Shown one piece after another: positions 1-6,310 of a stretch of 9,298 nt of DNA. Where the stretch lies: the NCBI GenBank assembly GCA_002308635.1, contig DBWG01000104.1, positions 1 to 9,298 of the forward strand, written 5' to 3'. Within the stretch, counting starts at the first letter, position 1; each line of letters starts with the position of its first letter. This DNA comes from Ruminococcaceae bacterium UBA1244. Its GTDB lineage: Bacteria > Bacillota > Clostridia > Oscillospirales > Acutalibacteraceae. The notes under the pieces were generated by a model that did no database searches, was not told the DNA's origin, and saw only the letters and a list, made by a program, of their open reading frames with translations. A program made the translations under genes and the position numbers.

Positions 1-1645
1 TGTTCTGATAGTAGGTGTAGGTCATTGTTTCCTTGTCGGAGATAACTCTTGCTTCCGTAATGCTGCAAATAAACATTCCGTGTGTTTCGAGGTCGATATA
101 ATCCTCGACCTTCAGTGACATGAACGAGTTGATATACTTCGGCAGGAAAATAAGTCCGTTATCCGAATGGAGAGGTTCGCAGTCCTTGAATTTATCCACA
201 TTTCTTCCGCTCTGGAATCCGAATGTCTCAAACACGCTGAATGGTGCTTCAACTGAGAGACAGTTCACATTCATCTTGCCGGTCTGCCTGATAATATGAT
301 GTGAATAATTCTGCTTGTTTATGCAGACAGCAACACGATTCGGAGAATTTGTTACCTGAGTTACGGTATTGACGATAAGACCGTTGTCTTTTTTGCCGTC
401 ATTTGAGGTGATGACATAAAGACCGTATCCGATATTGAACAGAGCAGACATATCGTGCTTGTTGGCGGTCTCGTCATTCTGAGCAAGATAATCCTTGCAC
501 AGCTCTTCGGCAAGCTCTTCGATCTGGTTCTTGCTTGTTTCGTTAAGAGCGGACATGATCTTTACAGAAGCATCGGTGTATGTGATGTTCTTGCAGCCCT
601 CGAGCATTTTCTTCATGGTCTTTATTGCCATCGGAGCCCATGAACCGTTTTCGATAAGAGCGACAGTCTTGTTGCTGAAATTGCGTTCAGTAAGGTGATT
701 GATGAATTCACGCATGAACGGGAATATCTCGGCGTTGTAGGTAGTAGTTGCAAGGACTATTTTTCCATAGCGGAAAGCATCCTCAACACACTCCGCCATA
801 TCCTCACGGGCAAGATCGTTTACAGCTACCTTCGGGCAGCCCTTCATCTTGAGTTTTTCGGCAAGAAGTTCAACAGCCTTTTTTGTGTTGCCGTAGACAG
901 ATGTGTATGCGATCATTATACCTTCACTCTCAACGCCGTAGCTTGACCAGGTGTTGTAAAGATTGAGATAATAGCCGAGATTTTCAGTGAGAACAGGTCC
1001 ATGAAGAGGACATATCGTCCGGATGTCAAGACCGGCAGCCTTTTTGAGCAGGTTCTGTACCTGAGCGCCGTACTTTCCGACAATACCGAAATAATATCTT
1101 CTTGCCTCACAAGCCCAGTCCTCATCAACGTCAAGCGCACCGAACTTTCCGAAGCCGTCGGCAGAGAAAAGCACTTTATCCTTGCTGTCATAAGTTACGA
1201 TGACCTCGGGCCAGTGTACCATCGGTGCCGCAACAAAAGTAAGTGTGTGTTCGCCAAGTTCAAGGGTACTTCCCTCACCGACAACGATTCTTCTGTCCTC
1301 AAACTGAGTACCGAAGAAATTTCCCATCATGGTAAAAGCCTTTGAGCTTGAAACGATAGTGGCTTCGGGATAGTTTTTCATAAAGTTTTCGATATTTGCA
1401 CTGTGGTCGGGTTCCATGTGCTGAACGATAAGATAATCGGGCTTTCTGCCTTCAAGTGCATTTTCAAGATTATCGAGCCATTCCTGAGTAAAATTGCGGT
1501 CAACGGTATCCATTACGGCTATCTTACTGTCAACGATGACATAGGAATTATATGCCATGCCGTTAGGAACATCATACTGTCCCTCGAAAAGGTCGATCTT
1601 GTGGTCATTGACACCAACATATTTTATATCATCTGTAATTTTCAT
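1..1645 (-). CDS. Flavodiiron protein (FprA family) fused to a flavin reductase domain; 3' end cut by the window edge
   Basis: I translated this frame by hand; it stays open for 548 codons and runs off the left edge. Flavodiiron proteins are cytoplasmic enzymes that reduce O2 to water and/or NO to N2O. The N-terminal metallo-beta-lactamase-like part (about residues 1-240) carries a full diiron ligand set: H76, E78 and D80 in an HMEPDH motif, then H144, D163 and H215. A flavodoxin domain (about 240-390) follows, with the FMN loop TSVYGNT near residue 247. From about residue 398 to the edge the sequence resembles an FMN-binding flavin reductase domain, so the protein could take electrons from NAD(P)H through its own reductase rather than only through a separate rubredoxin. 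The start at 1645 has a good ribosome binding site (AAGGAG on the minus strand, 1652-1657). A C-terminal rubredoxin beyond the window cannot be excluded. Family is certain; O2 versus NO preference cannot be read from sequence. Confidence 0.93.
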   Translation of the reverse strand, partial: MKITDDIKYVGVNDHKIDLFEGQYDVPNGMAYNSYVIVDSKIAVMDTVDRNFTQEWLDNLENALEGRKPDYLIVQHMEPDHSANIENFMKNYPEATIVSSSKAFTMMGNFFGTQFEDRRIVVGEGSTLELGEHTLTFVAAPMVHWPEVIVTYDSKDKVLFSADGFGKFGALDVDEDWACEARRYYFGIVGKYGAQVQNLLKKAAGLDIRTICPLHGPVLTENLGYYLNLYNTWSSYGVESEGIMIAYTSVYGNTKKAVELLAEKLKMKGCPKVAVNDLAREDMAECVEDAFRYGKIVLATTTYNAEIFPFMREFINHLTERNFSNKTVALIENGSWAPMAIKTMKKMLEGCKNITYTDASVKIMSALNETSKNQIEELAEELCKDYLAQNDETANKHDMSALFNIGYGLYVITSNDGKKDNGLIVNTVTQVTNSPNRVAVCINKQNYSHHIIRQTGKMNVNCLSVEAPFSVFETFGFQSGRNVDKFKDCEPLHSDNGLIFLPKYINSFMSLKVEDYIDLETHGMFICSITEARVISDKETMTYTYYQN

Positions 1646-1659
1646 AGCAAACTCCTTTT

Positions 1660-1674
1660 CAAAATATTATTTTG
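1660..1674. promoter_or_regulatory. 15-bp perfect palindrome over the predicted start of transcription (candidate operator)
   Basis: CAAAATATTATTTTG is a perfect inverted repeat with 7-bp arms around a single central base. It lies just downstream of the predicted -10 box, over the expected +1 site, between promoter and ribosome binding site. That is a classical repressor position. The 7-1-7 geometry is also that of Fur/PerR/Zur-type boxes, but the half-site is not a good match to the published Bacillus consensus sequences, so no regulator is assigned. A 14-bp identical stretch recurs at 1753-1766. AT-rich palindromes also arise by chance, which limits confidence. Confidence 0.4.
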
Positions 1675-1677
1675 TCT

Positions 1678-1707
1678 ATTATATCACACCTCAGTCATCA
1701 ATTACAA
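1678..1707 (-). promoter_or_regulatory. Predicted SigA-type promoter of the flavodiiron gene
   Basis: Reading the minus strand, a perfect -10 hexamer TATAAT lies at 1678-1683. A 4/6 match to the -35 hexamer, TTGTAA, lies at 1702-1707, giving an 18-nt spacer. Transcription would start near 1671, leaving a leader of about 25 nt that contains the ribosome binding site. The promoter lies in the 125-bp gap between asnB and the flavodiiron gene, so the latter can be expressed independently of asnB. The -10 match is strong and the -35 is modest. Confidence 0.55.
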
Positions 1708-1752
1708 CACTTTTTATCTGATTAAAAAAACATTTTTATAAAACCTGCCGGA

Positions 1753-1766
1753 CAAAATATTATTTT
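1753..1766. repeat. Second copy of the AT-rich palindrome, upstream of the flavodiiron promoter
   Basis: These 14 bases are identical to 1660-1673 in direct orientation and contain a 13-bp palindrome (AAAATA, central T, TATTTT). The two centres are 93 bp apart. This copy lies just after the asnB stop codon. With flanking CGG and CCG it can also fold, with a small bulge, into a weak hairpin. On the minus strand T-rich runs follow, but the nearest clear U-tract is about 25 nt away. It could therefore be an upstream operator site or a poor asnB terminator; I cannot decide. Confidence 0.35.
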
Positions 1767-1770
1767 CCGT

Positions 1771-3609
1771 TCAGAGGTCTATTTCAACTCTGTTCTTTCT
1801 GAACCAGTAGTCAAGCTGTATTATATACGCAAGTATCTGCGGCGCTCTCATAAGCTGACCGTACCACGGAGATGAAATTTTTTCGGGATAGTTTATTATC
1901 GCTTCAACACCGTTCCTGTCAAGTATATCTTTAAGAGGCGATGTACTGTCGCTGAGGATATCTTCAACAGCCTCTGTACAAAGCCTGAAATACATAGGAT
2001 GGTGAGTTTTCGGATATGGGCTCTTTTTTCTGTCTATTATCTCGTCCGGAAGTATGCCCCGGAACGCCTCACGGACAATGCCCTTTTCCCTTCCGTTCAG
2101 CGCCTTGATCTCCCACGGCAGATTGAACGCATATTCAACAATGCGGTAATCACAGAACGGAACACGCACCTCCAGGCCGCTGTACATCGACATTCTGTCT
2201 TTCCTGTCAAGCAGTGTCTGCATGAACCAATAGAAATTGAGTGAGAACATTTCTCTCATTCTTGAATTTATCCTTGAGTCTGACGGCAGTTTCTCGGTGT
2301 GGATACAGGTATCAAGATATTTTTGACGGACATATTCTCCGCCGTGCGGCAGAAATCCGTTTTTAATTATCGAGCGTCTGATATCAAGCGATCTTGACCA
2401 TGGGAAATTGTCATCAAAAAGTATTTCGCTGTTGTGGTACCAAGGATATCCTCCGAACAGTTCATCTGCACACTCTCCGGAAAGTGCTACCGTAAAATCC
2501 TCCTTTATCTTTTCGCAGAACAACAGGAGCGATGAATCAACATCCGTCATTCCGGGTAGATCCCTTGCATCCACCGCAGCCTTTAGTGCGTGAAAAAGGT
2601 CGGTATTTTCTATTATTACATTGTGATGAACCGAACCGATATCATCTGACATCAGACCTATGAATTCACTGTCAGGCGTGGGCTGAAAAAGACTGCTCTG
2701 AAAATATTTTTCGTTGTCCCGATAATCTATCGAATAAGTATCTATCGGTTTCATACCGTTTTTGCGGTTATAGCCGGCTGCAATACAGGAAATTATACTC
2801 GAGTCAAGTCCTCCGGAAAGGAAACAGCACAGCGGCACATCAGACACAAGCTGTCTTTCAACAGAATCCGTTATCAGTTCACGGACTTCTCCGATACTCT
2901 CCTGAATATCTTTGCTGTGTTCCATTGCACGCAGCGTAAAATATTTTCTCCTGAACATTTTTTCTCCGTCATAAAATGCACATTCTCCGGGAAGTATCTC
3001 TCCGACTCCCTTATATATACCCTGACCAAGACTGCGTCCGGGACCTATGAGAAAAAGCTCGCACAATCCCTCCTCGTCAACAACAGGCTTGACCAGCGGG
3101 TTCTGTATCAGGCAGTTGATTTCCGAAGCAAACAGCAGTCCTTTGTCATACTGATAAAAAAACAGCGGCTTTACCCCTATTCTGTCACGGGCAAGAAACA
3201 GACTTTTTCTTTCATGGTCGTAAACGGCAAAAGCGTATATGCCGTTCAGCTTTTCAACGCAGTTCCCGCCCCAGCACATATATGCGGTCAGCAAAACCTC
3301 AGTATCACTTTTGGTAACAAATGAATATCCGCACGATATCAGTTCTTCCCTTAGTTCACCGGTATTGTACAATTCTCCGTTATAGACTATGGTACACATC
3401 CTGCCGTTATACTTTTTAGTCATCGGCTGCCTTCCGTTTTCCACATCTATCACGGCGAGCCGTCTATGGATCAGACATATCCCGCCATCCAAAAAGTATC
3501 CTCTGTCGTCAGGCCCTCTTCTTGAAATGCTCTCCGACATCCTTTTTATTGTCTTTTCCTCATCCCTCATATCCTTTCCTTTTTCAAACCATCCTGCTAT
3601 ACCGCACAT
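1771..3609 (-). CDS. asnB: Glutamine-hydrolysing asparagine synthetase, long AsnO/AsnB type
   Basis: This 612-residue cytosolic enzyme makes asparagine from aspartate, glutamine and ATP. The start is fixed because C2 of the N-terminal MCGIAGW is the glutaminase nucleophile after Met removal. Glutaminase motifs follow: RRGPDD at 30-35, NGELYN at 77-82 and SDTE at 101-104. The synthetase domain has the ATP pyrophosphatase loop SGGLDSS at 265-271, SGECADELFGG at 377-387, and DRKDRMSMYSGLEVRVPF at 468-485. All expected catalytic motifs are intact. The length is near that of B. subtilis AsnO (about 614) and above E. coli AsnB (554). A GGGGG ribosome binding site lies 7 nt upstream of the ATG. It follows ylbJ on the same strand with a 36-bp gap holding an inverted repeat. 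The neighbourhood suggests a sporulation link as in AsnO, but that is inference. Some long relatives modify peptides; no peptide-modification genes are nearby. Confidence 0.95.
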   Translation of the reverse strand: MCGIAGWFEKGKDMRDEEKTIKRMSESISRRGPDDRGYFLDGGICLIHRRLAVIDVENGRQPMTKKYNGRMCTIVYNGELYNTGELREELISCGYSFVTKSDTEVLLTAYMCWGGNCVEKLNGIYAFAVYDHERKSLFLARDRIGVKPLFFYQYDKGLLFASEINCLIQNPLVKPVVDEEGLCELFLIGPGRSLGQGIYKGVGEILPGECAFYDGEKMFRRKYFTLRAMEHSKDIQESIGEVRELITDSVERQLVSDVPLCCFLSGGLDSSIISCIAAGYNRKNGMKPIDTYSIDYRDNEKYFQSSLFQPTPDSEFIGLMSDDIGSVHHNVIIENTDLFHALKAAVDARDLPGMTDVDSSLLLFCEKIKEDFTVALSGECADELFGGYPWYHNSEILFDDNFPWSRSLDIRRSIIKNGFLPHGGEYVRQKYLDTCIHTEKLPSDSRINSRMREMFSLNFYWFMQTLLDRKDRMSMYSGLEVRVPFCDYRIVEYAFNLPWEIKALNGREKGIVREAFRGILPDEIIDRKKSPYPKTHHPMYFRLCTEAVEDILSDSTSPLKDILDRNGVEAIINYPEKISSPWYGQLMRAPQILAYIIQLDYWFRKNRVEIDL

Positions 3610-3632
3610 AGCTCTACCCCCTATAATATATC

Positions 3633-3664
3633 AAAGTCCTGTCCTTTAACGGATACAGGACTTT
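3633..3664. repeat. Inverted repeat spanning the ylbJ stop codon, upstream of asnB
   Basis: AAAGTCCTGT (3633-3642) and ACAGGACTTT (3655-3664) form a perfect 10-bp stem around a 12-nt loop. The ylbJ stop codon (3646-3648) lies in the loop. On the minus strand the hairpin is followed by TTTGATATATTATAG rather than a clean U-tract. It could be a weak terminator or attenuator between ylbJ and asnB, an mRNA-stabilising 3' hairpin, or a dyad operator for an asnB promoter: TATATT-like -10 candidates lie right beside it, without a convincing -35. The repeat is seen directly; its role is open. Confidence 0.5.
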
Positions 3665-4785
3665 CCTCTGCCGGCTCTGCGCTTCAGTCCTCCCGATTCG
3701 GAAGCCGCCGCCGCAAATACTGCACACATTATTATCAGCGCAATTGAACCGGACAATGATATCGACGCAGCCTCTGCTCTTCCTCCTCCCGCAACGGCAA
3801 AAACAGTACCCGCAGGACAATAAAACCTGCACACTATATATACTATTACGGACGACAAAAAAGCGTTAACGATCCTGAACAAAAAGTACCTCAGCTTGTT
3901 TATTTTCACACCGCCGAGAATGGCAAATATCTGAAAATGTACACAAAGCCCCCCAAACCCTACAGCAAACGAAACAAACCACAGCGGACTTCCGTTCATT
4001 ATTATGCTGCGGCAAGCTCCTGTAACTTCAAATACCAAAGAAAATATGCTTTCCGAAAACGGATAGCTTATTCCGATAAGGTGAAATATTTTTTCGCACA
4101 TCCCTGTGATGCCGCAGCGGGAACAAACGGATATGAACATATTAAAAAATGTGACCATAGCGGTCAGCAGCAGAACAGAATCCGCACCGTCCGAACAGGA
4201 ATCAATAAATAAATCTGTTATTTTTTTACCGTGCCAAACGTCAGTACTGACCTGAACGGTATTATTTCCGTTTTTTGACGATGATATTCCCATAAATACA
4301 GCAATGAGGATGCCGGAGCCAAGCTGCGACAGATAGAGTATCCAGCCGGACAAACTGCTGTGAAGAAGCAGACTGCCAACACCTGTGACAAGAAATCCCG
4401 GACCGGAACATACACAAAACATCATCATCCGTTCAGCCTGTCTTTCGTTTATGCGTCCGCTCTCAAGCAGCAGCCGCACACATTTTGCACCCACCGGAAA
4501 ACCGCCTGCAAAGCTCATCACGACCGCAGCTCCGGCTCCTGCCGGAAGCCTGAATACTTTTTCTGTGACAGGCGAAAGAATTTTTCCGAGTATGTCTGAG
4601 GCTCCTGATCTTATCATAAACGACGATATGACCATAAACGGAAACAGCGACGGAACAAGCATTTCCGCCGAATATCTCATCCCGTCACCTATCCCCTTTG
4701 CCGCAGCATCAGGAAAGATAAGTATTGCCGCCGAAAAAAATACCGTAAACATCAGCACCATAAGCCGTATTATCTTCTTATCCAT
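3646..4785 (-). CDS. ylbJ: Sporulation integral membrane protein YlbJ (SpoVV)
   Basis: This is a 379-residue polytopic membrane protein of the nucleoside-recognition (Gate) domain family. In B. subtilis, YlbJ, renamed SpoVV, is made in the mother cell under SigE and is needed to move dipicolinic acid across the outer forespore membrane. Family signatures here are PSLFPFMVISS at 45-55, the glycine-rich SFAGGFPVGAK at 91-101, and FCVCSGPGFLVTGVG at 123-137. I see about eight or nine hydrophobic segments, roughly at 7-25, 43-60, 84-100, 124-141, 150-168, 200-222, 268-290, 302-320 and 346-362, with a basic C-terminal tail. B. subtilis YlbJ is slightly longer (about 408). The ATG at 4785 follows a modest GGGTGA ribosome binding site. 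It is transcribed divergently from yqfC-yqfD across 76 bp. Assignment rests on motifs and on the sporulation neighbours. Confidence 0.88.
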   Translation of the reverse strand: MDKKIIRLMVLMFTVFFSAAILIFPDAAAKGIGDGMRYSAEMLVPSLFPFMVISSFMIRSGASDILGKILSPVTEKVFRLPAGAGAAVVMSFAGGFPVGAKCVRLLLESGRINERQAERMMMFCVCSGPGFLVTGVGSLLLHSSLSGWILYLSQLGSGILIAVFMGISSSKNGNNTVQVSTDVWHGKKITDLFIDSCSDGADSVLLLTAMVTFFNMFISVCSRCGITGMCEKIFHLIGISYPFSESIFSLVFEVTGACRSIIMNGSPLWFVSFAVGFGGLCVHFQIFAILGGVKINKLRYFLFRIVNAFLSSVIVYIVCRFYCPAGTVFAVAGGGRAEAASISLSGSIALIIMCAVFAAAASESGGLKRRAGRGKSCIR

Positions 4786-4861
4786 AACATCACCCGCAAA
4801 ATAATATGCTGCCGGTGATTTTTATATTTATGTCTGCATAAGCTTGTTACGGGGTGAGGGC
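4786..4861. promoter_or_regulatory. Divergent control region between ylbJ and yqfC-yqfD, with weak SigE-like boxes both ways
   Basis: All three flanking genes have SigE-dependent homologues in B. subtilis, so I looked for SigE boxes (-35 KMATATT, 14-15 nt, -10 CATACAnT). Toward ylbJ (minus) there is AAATATA (4823-4829), a 14-nt spacer and CATATTAT (4801-4808). Toward yqfC (plus) there is TGATTTT (4816-4822), a 14-nt spacer and CATAAGCT (4837-4844). Each is a partial match with very short predicted leaders of about 10 nt. The two candidates interleave, so they might compete or be co-activated. The assignment is inference from partial matches plus gene content. Confidence 0.3.
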
Positions 4862-5107
4862 ATGAGAAAAAAAGGAAACGGCGAAAAACTCCCTCGTCTG
4901 GGGACACTTCACATGGAGATAACCGGAAACCGTGAGGTAATTCTTGAAGGCAGCCTGGGCATACTTGAATATACCGATCAGTCCATAAAGATCAATGCAG
5001 GAAAGTGTATAGTTTCATTCAAAGGCAGAGGACTTCACATACAGTGCATGAGCGACAGCGACATAGTTGTGTGCGGGTTCATAACTTCAATAGAATATTT
5101 GATTTGA
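4862..5107 (+). CDS. yqfC: Sporulation protein YqfC (YabP/YqfC family)
   Basis: This small 81-residue soluble protein belongs to the YabP/YqfC family. It has the family layout of alternating beta strands: PRLGTLHMEITGNREVILEG at 11-30, then LGILEYTDQSIKINAG at 32-47, and a C-terminal GFITSIEYLI at 72-81. B. subtilis YqfC (about 93 residues) is in the SigE mother-cell regulon; its biochemical role is not established. I chose the ATG at 4862 because GGGGTGAGGG at 4851-4860 gives a suitable ribosome binding site directly before it. A TTG six codons upstream (4844) would place that binding site inside the coding region. It is followed after 9 nt by yqfD, the usual partner. The family call is firm given the pairing, although the protein is short. 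Confidence 0.86.
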   Translation: MRKKGNGEKLPRLGTLHMEITGNREVILEGSLGILEYTDQSIKINAGKCIVSFKGRGLHIQCMSDSDIVVCGFITSIEYLI

Positions 5108-5116
5108 GGGGATCAG

Positions 5117-6310
5117 ATGATCGTTGTAATTATACTGAGGTGGCTCTTAGGATATGTCAGCTTTGCTGTAGAGGGAAAATTTCCCGAAAGGTTCGTAAAC
5201 CTGACTGCAAGAAAAGGGATAAATCTCTGGAAAATACGGGGAGAAAAAAACTCTGTCAGCGGATATGCAGGGATAAGGGACATAAAGGAACTTTATGCCG
5301 CTGCGGAAAAAACCGAGAACCGTATACATATCGTCCGTGAATACGGTCTTCCCTGTCTTTTCAGAAAGTACAGACAGCGCTGCGGACTTCTTGCAGGAAC
5401 AGTGATCTGTGCGGTGATCTGCCACATTCTTTCGGGACATATCTGGACAATAAGGATCAGCACACCCGATATGATAAACGAATATGAAGTCCGTTCTGTA
5501 CTGAAAGAATACGGTCTTTATGAAGGAGCAGATACCGGAAGCATAAACGTTTCGGAGATCATCAACAGCATTTCATCAAGCGACAGGCGCATAAGCTGGA
5601 TGACTATAAACATCATCGGAACAGAAGCCGAGATCAATATAAGCCCAAACCTGTCTGAAAAAATAAAAAAAGAAGATCCGCCGAAGCTGAGCAACATTGT
5701 TTCGTCCGCAGACGGCACAGTCACAAGAGTAAATGTCTATAACGGGACGGCAAAGGTCAAGGCCGGCGACGGCATCAGAAAAAATCAGCTCCTTGTCAGC
5801 GGGATAATCGAATACAACAACGGCAACACTGTTCTCGTTGACAGCAATGCAAAAATTTTTGCAAAAACCGCAAGAACCGTATCCATAAGCATACCGTCAA
5901 ATATCACTCTCCTTATGGAGAACGGCAGCTCCGAAAAAGCCGACCTTTCCTTTTTCGGGATCAGACTCCCGCTGACACTTAACGGCGATAAGCAAGGAGC
6001 TTTCACAAAAAAGAGCAGTTCACAGCAAATGACCGTCCTTGAAAACCCTGTACCTGTATTTATCAACAGTGAAAAATGGCAGGAATATAAAAAACAGCCT
6101 GTGGAGCTGACACTTTCACAGGCTGAGGAGCTTCTTAAAAACAAGCTGTTCCTTTATGAATTTTTTATGCTCAGTTCCGCAAACAGCGGTACTGTACTGA
6201 AACGTGATATCAAAATAAAGAAAGAAAAGGAACAGTACATCCTTACCGCTGATTACGAAATAGAAGAGGACATCTGCAAAAAGAGTGTCATTGAGTTTTA
6301 TTCTGAGTGA
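5117..6310 (+). CDS. yqfD: Sporulation protein YqfD
   Basis: This 397-residue protein matches B. subtilis YqfD (about 398) in length. YqfD is a SigE-regulon membrane protein important for sporulation whose molecular activity is not known. The N-terminal soluble stretch (residues 1-88) includes family-typical segments such as NLTARKGINLWKI at 28-40 and a REYGLPCLFRKYRQRCG run at 74-90. One membrane segment follows at about 89-107, and then a long extracytoplasmic-type C-terminal region rich in beta strands, including a VRSVLKEYGLYEGADTGSIN stretch at 125-144. The ribosome binding site GAGGGG (5106-5111) overlaps the yqfC stop codon, so translation of the two genes is probably coupled. In B. 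subtilis phoH follows yqfD; here it does not, and the 3' end overlaps the opposing YitT-family gene by 23 bp. Confidence 0.9.
   Translation: MIVVIILRWLLGYVSFAVEGKFPERFVNLTARKGINLWKIRGEKNSVSGYAGIRDIKELYAAAEKTENRIHIVREYGLPCLFRKYRQRCGLLAGTVICAVICHILSGHIWTIRISTPDMINEYEVRSVLKEYGLYEGADTGSINVSEIINSISSSDRRISWMTINIIGTEAEINISPNLSEKIKKEDPPKLSNIVSSADGTVTRVNVYNGTAKVKAGDGIRKNQLLVSGIIEYNNGNTVLVDSNAKIFAKTARTVSISIPSNITLLMENGSSEKADLSFFGIRLPLTLNGDKQGAFTKKSSSQQMTVLENPVPVFINSEKWQEYKKQPVELTLSQAEELLKNKLFLYEFFMLSSANSGTVLKRDIKIKKEKEQYILTADYEIEEDICKKSVIEFYSE

Noticed and set aside
1001..1345. Plus-strand open frame of 114 codons
   Set aside because: It is antisense to the flavodiiron region that encodes ligands H144, D163 and H215. 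No recognisable domain or ribosome binding site.
2917..3324. Plus-strand open frame of 135 codons
   Set aside because: It is antisense to the glutaminase half of the asparagine synthetase, whose motifs are intact.
3610..3645. Riboswitch or T-box leader ahead of asnB
   Set aside because: The gap is only 36 bp, far too short for a T-box leader, and only the simple inverted repeat is visible.
4385..4804. Plus-strand open frame of 139 codons
   Set aside because: It is antisense to the N-terminal half of ylbJ and its translation shows no family resemblance; it would also run through the ylbJ start region.
4844..4861. Upstream TTG start for yqfC
   Set aside because: It would place the only good ribosome binding site (4851-4860) inside the coding region. 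The ATG at 4862 is better supported.
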